A stretch of 64,000 nt of DNA from the NCBI GenBank assembly GCA_023055425.1, contig JALGPY010000003.1, positions 72,639,491-72,703,490 on the forward strand, in the 5' to 3' direction. The DNA comes from Linanthus parryae. Lineage: Eukaryota; Streptophyta; Magnoliopsida; Ericales; Polemoniaceae. The stretch's first letter is position 1. Each line of letters begins with the position of its first letter. A program made the position numbers and the translations under genes. Shown here piece by piece: positions 1 to 11,747 of the stretch. Under the pieces are notes generated by a model that was not told where the DNA came from, searched no databases, and worked only from the letters and a program-made list of their open reading frames with translations.

Positions 1-343
1 TTGGGCGGCAAGCAAGGGGGGCGGTCCCCTAGGGGGCCGAACCTCCTTGTGGAGGTTGTTTCCAAAACAACCTCCTTGCTTGGAGCCCAAGTTTGGTTGT
101 TTCCTTGTTTTGGGAGAACTCCTTCTTCCCCAAGGATGCCCAAACCCTAGATCTAAGATCCTAAAATATCTCAAACTCACCAATTCATGCATCCAATGCA
201 ATAATTGGGTCTTGTTATGATCTAATTATTGACAAATTGCATCCCATGCTTGATTTGTCTTGTTTTACGCGATAAACAACAAATTAAGGTGTAAAACAAC
301 AAGAATGTAACACATAAACTACGTTTATGCTCTATGACCTGTG

Positions 344-355
344 GCTCTGATACCA
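344..355 (-). other. Primer-binding site, initiator tRNA-Met type
   Basis: Reverse-strand TGGTATCAGAGC, the standard copia primer-binding site, one base inside the LTR end. It fixes both the orientation and the LTR border. Confidence 0.85.
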
Positions 356-356
356 C

Positions 357-1785
357 TGTAGGGTTTTGATTCATGGATCGCGCAAACGGAAGCATAATCA
401 AACAAACAACCATGCAAAACCCTCCAAGGATCACAAGTCTAGATGCATAACGATAGTAAAGGTAAGAAATCATAAACACACCTTTGGGTTCTCCTTGATG
501 ACTTCAAACGCGAATAGTGTCACGTTCTCTATAGTTGATCCACGCCTAGAGTTGTTTCTAGATCTCCAATCTCCTTGGTGCTAGCCCGGAATGAGAGGAG
601 GGTGAAGGAATCACGCAAAACGAGGCACAAAGAGGGGTTCGGCCCTCTTGTGGCGTCGGGGACGAGGGGGCGGCGGCAAGGGGGCGGCGTCCTCCTTGTT
701 GCTTGCTCTCTCTCTCCTTTGTTCTCTCCCACTCTTGTTATGTTCTCTTTAGAGCATAAGTTATGAGGAAGGAAGGAAGGAGGGTCCTTTATATAGTCCA
801 ACAACTCCTTGTTAACTACCTAAAGGACTTATTCTAGTCCTACTAGAATTCAATTTAGTCCCTTCCTTGCAAATTAGTCCCTACTAAGTTTGCAAGGGTT
901 TGCAAAGTGATTCTTCTAATTAATTAATCCAATTAATTAATTCCCAAATCTGGTACAACTCTATATAGCGTGTGACCCCATAGGTTCTATCTAGTTGGTA
1001 GCAACTCTTTGCTAATATGGAGCGGTTTCTAGCAAAACATCCATTCTAGCCAACTAATAGAATAGTCATCTAGACAACCTTGCACAAGTAATTGTCTCAT
1101 CCCTTTGCCTCCATATCCGGATTGGACACGAGACATACAAGTCACACTCATATATCCAATCCCTAGTTTCTCGATCCATGGAATAGCCTTATTCGTGCAA
1201 ATAACATCAATATCCCATATATTGATTTATTTGAGTCTGGCCAGACATTCTATAAGCACTATCCTCGAGTGGCCTAGGATATTTGCTCCCGTTATGTGGG
1301 AGGGGCAAATCCTCTCTACGTCCACTACGATCTCTAAGCTTGCTTCTCATTGTATCCAGTACACGCCTTTATAACTACCCAGTCACGGTGTAGCGTTTAA
1401 CGCTACCAAGATCACAATGATCCACAACTAGAATATCTAGTGACTTCAAGTCTAAGGATGACAATACCATTGTACCCGAGAAGCACTTGTGACTCAACAT
1501 AACGTGTATGTAGCCTTCTCGGTGATGGGTCAATCCAGTGCAACATTCCGTAATGCACACCTATGTGTTGGATCGTGATATCTCCATATCAATCCAACCC
1601 CATACTAGTCTATAGATGATTGTCCCATTTAATCATTATACTTGACTAGGGATATTTAAGATAAACAACACAATTGTAAATCTAAGGAATTCATTATATT
1701 AAATATCCAATAAATAATAAATGAATTTCTAGCCAATTACAAATTCATACTAAACTAGATTGCCTCTAGGGCATCTATTCCAACA
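357..1785 (-). repeat. 5' LTR of Angela-like copia
   Basis: About 1.43 kb, bounded by TGTTGG at 1785 (reverse strand) and TACA at 357, followed one base later by the primer-binding site. It holds only short unrelated reading frames. The lineage assignment rests on recalled similarity of the LTR start, not a search. Confidence 0.75.
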
Positions 1786-2139
1786 GTGTGACCTAGGAGC
1801 AGTAAGTATGCAATTACCTGATTTTTCATCTTGCACCACACATTTCTCCTTGTCAAATACTACCTTATTTTCTTTATCACAAAGCTGAGATATACTCAAC
1901 AAATTATACTCAAGAGCATCAACTAGATAAACATCTGAAATTGACCATGCAGAATTATTACCAATACTACATATAGCAATGATGTTGCACCTTGCTTTGT
2001 CACCAAGTGTAATAGTTCCTCCTGATTGCTCTTTAAGCTCATTGAATATAGATTTATCTCCACTCATGTGTATTGAACATCCACTATCCAAAATCAATTT
2101 ATGATCTTTCAAAGCTTTGGTGACATCCTGCAAATTCAA
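1786..2139 (-). pseudogene. SIRE-type copia protease fragment
   Basis: The reverse-strand frame reads LILDSGCSIHMSGDKS, the aspartic protease active-site block (DSG) of copia polyproteins, followed by LLSISQLCDKENKVVFD, typical of the protease to GAG-pre-integrase region of the SIRE/Maximus lineage. The frame is cut at 1785 by the Angela-like LTR, so integrase, RT and RNase H of this element are not in the window. It continues the gag frames at 2148-4051 of the same element. The frame shift between them and the truncation make it non-functional. Confidence 0.8.
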
Positions 2140-2147
2140 TCAATGCC

Positions 2148-3256
2148 TTAACAGGCTATTAGACCAAGTGTAGAATTTGGATTCATACTCAAAATCAACC
2201 ATGTTAGGTGGTCTATTTTTTTTGGAACCCAAATTTGTTTCACTTGTCCCTTAAGCTGATAAGGATAGGTGTTCCTCATAATGTGAGGTTTTTTCCTTCT
2301 AAAGGGGCAAGTTAATTTCACATGTCCAATTTTACCACAATAATGACATTTTGGAGAATGTCTGCTTCCTGAATTTATAAATGTGGTTTGGTTTCTTTTT
2401 AGAAAATTTGGATTATAAACAATTCCACTTTTGTATACAGAATGCATACTTCCTCGAAGCATAAGATTTAGCTTATGTTCTGAGCCAGCAAAGGTTGAAA
2501 GAAATTTCTTGGATTCTTGAAGCTTACTAGTCAAAGAAGTATTCTGTTGTTCGAAATCATCTGAATGACTCTTTGGATCAACATATTTATCAGTTAAAAG
2601 AGAGTTTTGATCAACAACTTCCTTGACTTGTGATTTCAAAGATTTGAATCTGCTGTCCAAGACTTTGAAGTAATTGTCAATTTTCAACTTAGTAGCTTCA
2701 AGACATTTTTTTTGAGAAACCAAATCTAAATTTTCCTTTGCTTGATCATGAACATTTACTTTAAAGGAATCAATCTCATTCCTGTAACTTTCCTCATTCA
2801 AAAACATACTTTTGAGGATTTCAGGCAATACATCAGAAGGACTAGATAAAAAAATTATTTACCATATCTTCAATTGGCTTCTCTGTAGAGTGATCTTCTT
2901 CATGTCCAGCCATCAAACATAGATTGACTTGGTCTTCATCCGAATCTGAGTCTGAAGAGTCTGAATCACTCCATGAGGCTACCGTTGCCTTCTTTCTTCT
3001 GTTGTCATTTTCCTTCTTAGGAAATTGTCTGCTTTTCTTCTTTTGAGGGCAATCTCTTACCAAATGATCTGCAGCTCCACATTCATAGCAGTTCATAACT
3101 TTAGGTTTATATGAATGTGAAGAAGGTTTACCTTTCTGATCCTTGCTGGTTGAGGATCTGAATTTTTCCTTGTTATATTCCTTGTTTCTAAAGTCTCTCT
3201 TCTTTTTCAGAATTCTGGCCAAGGCTTTGGAAATCAAGGCTAAGGCTTCTTCATCG

Positions 3257-3290
<34 letters not shown>

Positions 3291-4051
3291 GTGTAAGGCT
3301 TTGAGATTTCTCATTGTCGTTTTCCTTGAGTGCCAGGTTCTTGATGTTGTCACTCATGTCACCATCTACCTCCTTCATTGAGATCTCACGAGTGAGCAGT
3401 TTTCCTTGCAGATCATCAAGTTCCAAGATGCTTAAATCCTGAGCTTCCTCAATTGCAGTTTTCTTAGGCTCCCATTTAACTTTTAGCAAAATTCTGAGTA
3501 TCTTCCTAACCTTTTCTTCATTTGAGATATCTTTTCCCAAAGATTACAAGTTGTTCACACTATCTGTAAACCTTTTGAACATGTCCTTGATGGATTCCTC
3601 AAAATTCATCTTAAACAGTTCATAATGTCTCAAAATGATATTGATCTTTGTCTGCTTGACTTGGCTAGTTCCTTCATAAATAACAGTTAGCTTATCTCAA
3701 ATTTCTTTTGCACTCTTGCAGTTGGATATCATGTTAAACTTATCTCCACTAAGAGCACAATACAATAACTTCAAAGCTTTGTAATTTTCTGATACAATAA
3801 GTTCAAAGCTTTTGATACCCTTTCTAGTTCAGTAATTGAGAGATCTTCCTCTGATTTGACAGTTCTGATTCAATCAGAAGTTGTATAGAAAAAGTTTGGG
3901 CCATTCACAACAATAGACCAAGCTCCATGTCTTGATCTATGATGAACATTTTCATCAGTGTCTTCCAATGCACAAAGTTATCACCACAAAACGGTGGAAG
4001 TCTATTAGCTGCTCTTCCCTGTGAGAATCCTCCATCACCTACATTACTCAT
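2148..4051 (-). pseudogene. SIRE-type copia gag with two zinc knuckles, broken
   Basis: Nucleocapsid and capsid precursor of the same element. The probable start ATG is at 4051; an N-terminal stretch reads LPPFCGDNFVHWKTLMKMF, the usual start of copia gag. A long frame at 3540-2842 carries a leucine-rich capsid part, an aspartate run encoded by a GAT/TCA repeat, and a CCHC knuckle CYECGAADHLVRDC. A second frame, 2828-2148, carries another knuckle, CHYCGKIGHVKLTC, after a predicted coiled region. Two spaced knuckles are characteristic of SIRE gags. Frames are broken at about 3541, 2842 and 2148, and several stops lie between 3541 and 4051. Family assignment is confident; it is clearly dead. 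Confidence 0.82.
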
Positions 4052-4088
4052 TGTCACAAGATTGTTAGATCCTTAAACAGTGACCCAA

Positions 4089-4100
4089 GCTCTGATACCA
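4089..4100 (-). other. Primer-binding site of the SIRE-type element
   Basis: Reverse-strand TGGTATCAGAGC, two bases from the LTR border. It lies just upstream of the gag start on the reverse strand and marks 4103 as the LTR edge. Confidence 0.85.
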
Positions 4101-4102
4101 AT

Positions 4103-5550
4103 TGAAAGTTTGTAATGTAAGTATATCAACAGGATCTATATACTCTAGAGGGGGGGGGGTTGAATGGAGTATGCCAGCTTTTGCTTAAAAAATAGTCTTT
4201 TGAAACTTGTAGAGAGTATGCAGTTGATATCTCAAACCTTTGGAAAAGATTTGAGAAACTAGAGATATAACTGAGAACACAAAAGCTTCAAAGCTTTGAG
4301 ATTCGGAAAACTCCAAAGCTTTGGAACTTCCTGCTTAGACTGCAATGAAAAGATAATAAAAGTAAACAACAAGAACACAAGGATTTACAGAGTTCAGTCA
4401 CAATTGGACCTAGTCTCTGCCTGAGGGATCTTAACCGTCAAGGATTAACACAACTTCTTATCAATCACCCAGATTTAACCCTAGATCTCAAGCCTAAGTG
4501 AGCTACCTTTAACCTATACAGCTTGTGGTTCCCAACTTATCTAGTTCCAGCTACAACATGTTGAAAAAATAAGAACCTCTTTGTTGTTCACTTGAACAAC
4601 TAAACTCTAAGTTTGTGAGGTTTAAAAACACAGAATGATAATACAAGTTCAGTACAAGTGTGAAGAACACAGAATAGAAATAAGCAATAAAGCTTGGAAG
4701 TGTTCTTAAATCTCTGAAGAATGATCTTGCTTCTGCAGTGTTAATGGCCTGATGAATTGAAGAATTGAGTGATCTAATCTCTCCTATTTGTAGCACTCTT
4801 CAATTCCCACATTGATCAGCCTCTCCTTGTGTGTCTCTCTCTGAAATTCAAAGTACTGATCTCTTAAATAACAGTGTGCAACAACCTGAGAGATTTTAGG
4901 AACTGAATGCCTAAAAATCCTCTCCCCTGATAAGCTTCTTTCAACAGCTATGCTTGGATAGCTATCTGATTTGTTTATGGACATTGGAATTCCCAACAAC
5001 CCTGCATACAAACAAGATCAAACAATATCAAGAAAAACAAACATCAAGATCTAATCAGCATTACGCTAACATTTCATGAAGAAATTAGGCTAAGTTTTGT
5101 CTAATAATAAAAAGAGTTTGTACATCCAATGAAATGAATATACCAATTAACCAGTATAGAAAAAGTATTAATAGACTAGTATAAGTCAATAACATATTAT
5201 AAAACCAAATGAATTGATCTGCATACACAGATCTTGTTAGATGAACTTAGCAGTAAGAAGTATTCAGAAATTCTAAAAGCTTTGAAGTTTTGACTGCTAG
5301 TTGATCAAAAGGAACTTGGATTCCCAATCCATCTCAGTCCTGCACATTGTGTTGTACCATCCAAAACATGATTTCATAGTATTTGCAGAACATCATAGAG
5401 AATGACAAAATCATTCCAAACACCAACTTATAGACCTGCAAAATATAGAACAGTTAAGAACATATAAGGCAACTACAGTGTCTCAAAGCTTTGCAGCTTT
5501 GACACTTGTGTTTCTGGCTTTCATCATCAAGGAACCAAAGCTCATCCTTT
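4103..5550 (-). repeat. 5' LTR of the SIRE-type element, outer border uncertain
   Basis: The inner end reads TGAAAGTTTGTAATG on the forward strand, with a G10 tract at 4150-4159 and the text TTGAATGGAGTATGC after it. The same order of blocks (poly-G, GTTCAGTC, CTTGTGGTTCCCAAC, TTGTTCACTTGAACAAC) recurs at 52396-53465, so this is one LTR family. The outer border could not be fixed: homology fades after about 5.25 kb, and reverse-strand TTGATGATGAAAGCC at about 5530 looks like a SIRE LTR start. Short frames inside are not genes. Confidence 0.65.
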
Positions 5551-7172
5551 GTATATATCCACATATTGATACCAAAAAGCTTATGATCTATCAATATAGG
5601 AATTTTATAAATGACTTGAGGCTCTTTATTTAGATACTATGTGATGTTATCACATGTTCTTACAGGCAATTCATGCTCCTTAAATCTAGTCCAGCAAAAA
5701 ATATCAGTTATGTGATCCTTGGGTTTCAGGTATTTTCCTAGAAGTTTCTGAGTCATTCTTAGGTCTAACATTATTCGAGTAGCATCAATCCATGTGTCGT
5801 TGGACTAAACGGTCAATGCTGCAAATGAGAAAATGACCAAAGATCAGCAAATACTGCTTCTGGCACGACTGGGCTTGCACGGATCCCTATCTGGTCATGC
5901 ATAACCTAGGGGCGGCTAGACTAGGGTTTTCAGGCTCTTTTCTTTTTTGTAAAGCTCTTTTGGCAGTTTCAGTCAGTCAATTATTCTTCTCATAGATTCT
6001 TTAGGATTCTACTCCTTGTCTTCTAATTAAATAGAGCTCAATTATGAATAAATACATCTTTATGAAATAATATATAGTGGTAACGATCACAACAAGATGT
6101 ATTTTCCTATTGGAACTCTTTTATGAACTTAAACGATTTTCTATTTAATCACTTGAGAAGTTCGTCCATAATTAAGATTTCTTCCTCATTATTTTCTATC
6201 AAAAACAATATATGCTATTATTCTTTTTTCCGAATTTCTTTTTTGGAGATTTGATTTTTATTGAATGAGAATATTTTCATAATTATTAAAGAATAATACT
6301 TGGCAACTTAATTTCTATTCTAAATAATTTGAAATTGTTTTTCTAAAAATATTATTTATTTTTTATTTTATTTTACTCAGAATTGGATATTAAGATTGAA
6401 TCTTTATTTAATAATTATGAATTTATTAATTGATTATTCTATAAATAAGAGTTGGACTTTAAATAAATTTCTATAAGTCTAGATTAATAATTGACCTTCT
6501 CTAGAACTCTCTTGCTTGGAAATTAAGTAATCACTTTTATAAATAGAATTAGAGTTCAGAGAAAATTAAGATAAAGGCACAGTAGAATATGATAGCCTCC
6601 CATACATGTGAGATGGATAGAGAGAGAGCTCTTCAGGGTACAGCCATCATCAGCTCAAGATCTTCAGTCCTAGGATTCAGCTTCCATGGTCGACGGTTCG
6701 CCTTCCCTGCTTCCTGCAGCGACGCTTAACTTCCCTCAGCTTCGATTCTTTTATCAGAAGTTGTTGTAAACACTTCTAGGATCAATTCATGTATTACTAA
6801 TCTTGTTTTAATTGAGTCTCTAGATCAATTATTCTATTGATATGAAACAATCTTTAGTTAGTTCACCTGTGTCAAGAATGAAGTTATTGTTTAATTAGAC
6901 AAAACCAAGTTCTTTGTTTTACTTCTTAGTTTGGTTTTACGTCGGACTGTGATTAGACGGTCTCTTCTTTATAGACATATCAAAAATCTGAACACTAGAA
7001 TTTTTATCTCAAATCCTAGAGTCTAGTTTGTTTCAAGATCTGTTATCCTGAACCGTTACAAATTGTTACTATTAGATATGAGATTGCTTCCCCTCTTTGG
7101 GACGTGTAGAGTCAACCATAGTGTTTGTCTATGTATGTCTGTTAGGTACATGATTCGTTAGCTTTTCTAGAT
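5551..7172. other. Gene-empty AT-rich stretch
   Basis: I see no coding region, LTR border or RNA gene here. About 5990-6560 is very AT-rich. About 6600-6780 is more GC-balanced and looks like transcribed leader sequence, but no protein can be followed from it. Confidence 0.5.
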
Positions 7173-7596
7173 CGTAACAGCCGAGTGGATTACTGTCTCA
7201 AAACTTCTTTACACGTACCACCGGATGAAAATGCTTTAGCCTTAAAGGTAATATTCTTAATCCACAAGGTACTATATACCAAACATCTCATCCACAATAT
7301 GTCGATATGGGTAGGGGTATTACAATCTCCCCACCTTAAATACTCGATGTCCTCGTCGGGCGCGCTCAGTCACATATCCCCTTGGCTGGCGGCACACTGC
7401 CACAGAGCCCTTGCGGGACCACGGTCGGCTCTGATACCATTTGTAACACCCGAGTGGATTACTTTCCCAACAACTTCTTTACATGTACTACCGGTTAAAA
7501 ATGCTCAAGCCTTAAAGGTAATAGTAGTAATCCACAAGGTATACTTTATACCAAACATTACATCCACAATATGTCGATATAGGACAGGATATTTCA
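7173..7596 (-). mobile_element. TRIM-like miniature LTR retrotransposon
   Basis: Two direct repeats (7173-7324, 152 bp; 7442-7596, 155 bp) flank a 117-bp spacer. In reverse orientation the spacer starts with TGGTATCAGAGC (7428-7439), a primer-binding site two bases from the LTR end. It finishes with purine-rich AAGGTGGGGAGA, a polypurine tract directly before the other LTR. LTR ends are TGTAATACCC/GTGTTACA-like. Flanks TAGAT (7168-7172) and TAGAG (7597-7601) match at 4 of 5 bases, as expected for an old target duplication. It has no coding capacity, as is usual for terminal-repeat retrotransposons in miniature. Confidence 0.85.
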
Positions 7597-8127
7597 TAGA
7601 GTCTCCTATCCTACAAGTGTGAATCGTGTCTTTCTTATATAGTTTTTCACTACCGAACTAAACGGAGATAGAGTTGTTATCTTGACGAAATACTAAAGGA
7701 ACGCATGGACGAGTTGCACCGTGTATTTAGGTCACTAGCTTGAGGACTTGGATTGCTACATCTAACTAGATTCAAGTGAGGCTTGGATTGCCATGGAGTG
7801 GGGTGCTACCCGAGGTATTACAGGAACTAGGGAGATATATATATAGTGTTAGTAATTGATCTGATGTGATAGCTCGTGATATATCTTGTATGTGACATTT
7901 CGGGTAATGTAGTAGTCTAGCACCGGTTGGTGCTAGTAGGTCGGCTGTTTCTCCTAGTCTTCCTTCTCAGGAAGATAACATAGTGAAGGCTTACCTGCAA
8001 TAAAAATATCGTGTGTCGTGTCTTTTACTTTTCGTGTAATTGTTATAAATGTTAGATTAGTTATGTGTTTCAATTATAGTACTGCATCTATTATATCTTT
8101 ATGCAGTTCTTGTAAATAGAATAGATC
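7597..8127. other. No gene seen
   Basis: Unassigned DNA to the right of the TRIM. It contains a short inverted repeat around AGCACCGGTTGGTGCT near 7930, but no reading frame or element border that I can support. Confidence 0.4.
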
Positions 8128-8461
8128 TTATATTTTAGACTTGTCTACCATTCGATCTATTGAACTGTCATACAAATTATTGCGATCGGATCTGTGATTG
8201 TAGTCTTCCATTGTATCACGTAGTGTCGTGAACGGAGGACATATATGAGCAGACACACTCGTACTTGTATTTTTACTGTTTGTAAATGTGCTTCCCCACC
8301 CCTTCTTTTCATACATCTTGCTCGTACTAATACCCGGAACTCCAACTTGGTTTTTTTCTTCGTGCAGCTTTTTTATTCTTCCTTCCTTAGCAAAAAAAAT
8401 TGTGATATTTTTTTCGAGGTTCCTTCTCGCTTTCGGTTCAATCTCCGAGTGTCCGTTACCT
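8128..8461 (-). CDS. Unrecognised exon-like reading frame
   Basis: The reverse-strand frame of about 110 codons ends in a TAA at 8128. It is preceded at 8462 by TTGTGTATTTCAG, a good plant splice acceptor. The peptide starts GNGHSEIEPKARRNLEK, is basic at first and then rich in Ser/Thr/Asp, with no motif I know. The frame stays open for about 60 codons further upstream (to 8637), but that part is AT-rich and looks like intron. It may be the last exon of a degenerate gene or of a transposon-encoded gene. No function is proposed, and it could be chance. Confidence 0.2.
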
Positions 8462-8637
8462 GAAATACACAATTCCAACACTACCAGAATATAATATCTT
8501 AATTCAACGCGATAAACGGTCGGGCTATCAATTACATATACAAAACGTAATGTCACAAGTTTTTCATCTAAACGACAAATTAATCGCCAAGATGTGTTCG
8601 AGAAACACGCACAGTAATAGAATATCAAATAGAACAT

Positions 8638-8844
8638 AACTACAAATAAGAAGTTCTCAATTAGTTATATTAAAAATATTGTGAACTGTATTTTATAAAG
8701 CCCCTCTGAAATAATTAAATAAATAAATATATATATGGCATCAAACTCACAAAACTCGAATATATAAGTTGTAGAACTAATTTTCTAAAATAATATAGTA
8801 ATTTAAGAATTATTAAACAAAAGCAAAAGATGTATTCTTAAAGC
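8638..8844. other. AT-rich spacer
   Basis: Nothing recognised. The copia element to the right has no identifiable 5' LTR here, so its 5' end seems lost. Confidence 0.4.
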
Positions 8845-8849
8845 AGGTT

Positions 8850-9330
8850 GTTCCACCTCCACCAGTTGCAAATGCAATCGAGCTGAAAATGATGCACACA
8901 AGAAGCATATAGATGATGCTTGGATGTTGCATGCCCATGTTAGCTATCATAACCTCTGAGCTTCAAAAGCAACATGAGAGTATGGAGGAACATGATATGA
9001 TCATAAATTTAAAGAAGCTCTTTGAAGAGCAAGCTAGACATGAAAGGTATGAAGTGTCAAGAACTTTTTTCAAAAAGTAACATGCCAGGGGGAAGGCCTG
9101 TAGGACCTCATGTACTCAAAATGATTAGGTATATGGAGAATCTTGATTGGATAGGATTCCCATTCAGCCAAGATTTGGCTATTGATCTTATTACACAATC
9201 ATTGCTTGATAGTTGAAGTCAATTCATCGTGAATTACACATGTACGAAATTGACAAGACACAACCACATTTGCTAAATATATTGATGAAGTTGAACAAAG
9301 TATCAATAAGGATAAAGTCAAGGCCATAAT
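8850..9330 (+). pseudogene. Ty1/copia gag remnant (element copia-A)
   Basis: Across shifting frames the text reads LQKQHESMEEHDMIINLKK, then FEEQARHERYEVS, then GPHVLKMIRYMENLDWIGFP and a serine near DLITQSLLDS. This is the conserved capsid core of plant copia gag (UBN2-type domain). At least two frameshifts and a stop after LLDS break it. No 5' LTR or primer-binding site precedes it. It belongs with the integrase, RT and LTR remnants that follow in the same orientation. Confidence 0.75.
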
Positions 9331-9384
9331 GATGGTTAAAAATAAGATAAAGGTTAAAAAAAAGTTGCCTCGAACTCCATTAGA

Positions 9385-10110
9385 CACAAGTACTAGAGGT
9401 GGTTTTCAATACTTCGTCGCATTTACTGATGACCTCAGTCGATATGGAGTTGTGTTATCTTATGAAACACAAATCAAAATCCTTTTCAAAAGTTCAAATA
9501 ATTTAAGAATGAAGTACAAAATCAGCTTGAAAAAGGTATCAAAGCTCTAATATTAGATCGAGGAGGTCGACACTTAAGCCAAGAGTTAGATGATCATCTA
9601 AAGGAGCGTGGGATCATATCCTAACCCAGTCCACATGGAACACACAATTTAATGGTGTGTTTGAGAGGAGATAACATACCTTATTGAACATGTTTTGGTA
9701 TATGATGAGTCAATCTGATCTTATAGTTTTCTTGTGGGGTCACGCTCTACTTAAAACAATTTTCACCGTTAATTGTGTTCCATCCACATCTGTTACAAAA
9801 ACATCATATAGAATATGGACGGGGAAGCGACCCGTTGTGTCGTTCATTTGGGGTTGTGAAGTTTATGTAAATTTTTTATACCGAGGTAAGATTTTACCCG
9901 AGTTGGATAAATGTCTCTTGGTGGGATCTCCTGAGGAGACTAAGTGATCTTATTTCTATAATCCAGCTGAGAACAAATGGCTCGTTATCCAAAATTTTAT
10001 ATTTCTAGAAAATGATGTATGTATAAAGGAACCAGTGGGAAGAGAGTAGAACTTGAAGAAATTCAATAACCAGAACAGAATATTGATCCTTTGGTAGAAC
10101 ATATGGGTGG
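9385..10110 (+). pseudogene. copia-A integrase remnant
   Basis: Reads GGFQYFVAFTDDLSRYG, the first integrase catalytic block (D in FTDD), then a decayed middle with traces of the second aspartate region (LDRGGRHLSQELDDHL in another frame). SQSDLIVFLWGHALLKTIFT and YRIWTGKRPVVSFIWGCEVY follow, typical of the C-terminal half of copia integrase, and finally LDKCLLVGSPEETK. Several stops and indels are present; the zinc-binding HHCC region is missing, lost with the protease segment. No activity is possible. Confidence 0.78.
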
Positions 10111-10164
10111 TCCACAAGATGATGTGGAATAAAAACATACTCATGTGATACATGAACCTATTGG

Positions 10165-11735
10165 ATTAGGTACGATGCGTCAAAGGCTAGAGAGGAATGG
10201 ATTTCTCATTGTAGAACCTGGTGAGGAGGCCGAAAGTGGGCCAAACTATCAAGAAATGAGCCACAAGATCCTAAATGGAATCCATGTACGCCAATAAAGG
10301 ATGGACTTTGGTGGAACCACCTGAAGGGGTAAAAAATTATAAGGTGAAAGTGGGTTTTCAAGAAGAAAAACGACATGAATGGTAATTTAATTACCTTTAA
10401 GAGATTATTGGTGGCTAAAGGTTCCAAACAAGTTCATGGTATAGATTACAAGAGAATTTCCCCCCAACACATCCATCCATATCTTACTTGCACTTGTTGC
10501 TTACCACGATTATGAGATTTTGCAGAGACATGTCAAAACTGTGTTTCCTTATAGGGACCTCCTTGAGGATGTGTACATGACATATTCAGATGGTCTTGTC
10601 AATCTAGAGCATACAATATGTGTAAGTTGTAGTGATCTATTTACAGATTTAAGTAAGTTTCTTGGAGTTGAAATCTTTATTTTGATGATGCGTCAAAGGG
10701 GTTGGTTTTTATCAAGAATGAAGATGAGCCTTGTGTTTACAACAATTGTTTATGGTCTTGTTGGGCATAAGACTGATATCCCTACTTTGCAATATGTTAA
10801 AGATTGGTTGGGTAATTATTTTTCAATGAGTTACCTGGGTGATCCAACCTATATATTTGGTATAAATATCTATAGATATAGATCAAGGAGATTTCTTGGC
10901 CTAAGTAAGAGTACATACATTGACAAGGTGTTGAAACAGTTCAACATTCAAGATTTGAAGAAAGGATTCTACATATGTTACACGGAGTTAGTCTTTCGAT
11001 TGCTACTTGTCCTTCCACTCGTATTTAGAAGGACAGTTCGCTGAAGATTCCTTATGCCTTGGCAATTAGTTTAATCATGTATGCCATATTATGTACTAGC
11101 CCAGATGTATTATATGCTTTGATCATGACAAGTACGTACCATTTAGATCCCGGTGAGAGTCAATGGTGGCCATTAAGAATGTCCTTAAGTACTTGAGAAG
11201 GACTAAGGATGAATTATTGTTATATTTATGAAAGACAGACCTCACCGTAACAAGTTACACTGATGTGAGCTTATAAAATGACAAAGATGATCTCATAAAA
11301 CAACCAGGTTTTGTTTTTTTTGCTTTAATTGAGGAGTTGTGAGTTAGAGAAGTTCAAGTTAAGAAACAATTGTTGATTCTACCGTAAGGGGTGAGTATAT
11401 TGCTGCATTAAACACATGAAATGAAGTGTTCGAATCAGAAAGTATCTTACTGAACTAGAATTTTTTCCTACTATTATGGATCCTATCACACTCTATCGTG
11501 ACAACAATGGTGCGATCATACAAGCTTAAGAACCCATATCTCTTTAGTGATCAAAACACATACTTATGAGATTCTATCACATTCAAGAGACCAGCGACAG
11601 AGGAGATGTGAAGAGATCCAAAGTACTAACATATGACAATCCCGTGGACCCACTTGACAAACCCTTCGCTTAGAGTAATCATGAGGTCCATACTAGATCT
11701 ATAGGCATACAAGATGCACCGGATTAACTCTAGAG
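10165..11735 (+). pseudogene. copia-A reverse transcriptase and RNase H remnant
   Basis: Decayed RT in several frames: LVEPPEGVKN near 10310, RLLVAKGSKQVHGIDYK near 10400-10450, then LLEDVYMTYSDGLVN at about 10560. The later block YLGDPTYIFGINIYRYRSRR is at about 10830, and STYIDKVLKQFNIQDLKKGF is at about 10910. These are ordered RT motifs. The YVDD box is not readable. RNase H traces follow to about 11735 (KHLRRTKDELLL-like text near 11200, SYTDVSL near 11260). The segment ends just before a purine-rich AGCAAGTGGGAGAC tract. Confidence 0.75.
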
Positions 11736-11747
11736 CAAGTGGGAGAC

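Larger units (their letters stand above)
1..1785 (-). mobile_element. Ty1/copia element (Angela/BARE-like), 5' end, cut by window edge
   Basis: Reverse-strand element whose 5' LTR is 357-1785 and whose internal region runs left out of the window. The LTR begins TGTTGGAATAGATGCCCTAG on the reverse strand, a start I associate with Angela/BARE-type copia LTRs. A tRNA-Met-type primer-binding site follows the LTR directly. Only about 356 bp of leader is present, with no recognisable gag. It sits inside the protease region of the SIRE-type element on its right, because the SIRE reading frame stops at the LTR border. The TSD cannot be checked because the other end is outside the window. Confidence 0.75.

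Noticed and set aside
4089..4100. tRNA gene at the TGGTATCAGAGC and TGGCGCCGTTGCCGGGGA sites
   Set aside because: These are only the 12-18 bases complementary to tRNA 3' ends; no cloverleaf or promoter boxes follow, so they are primer-binding sites.
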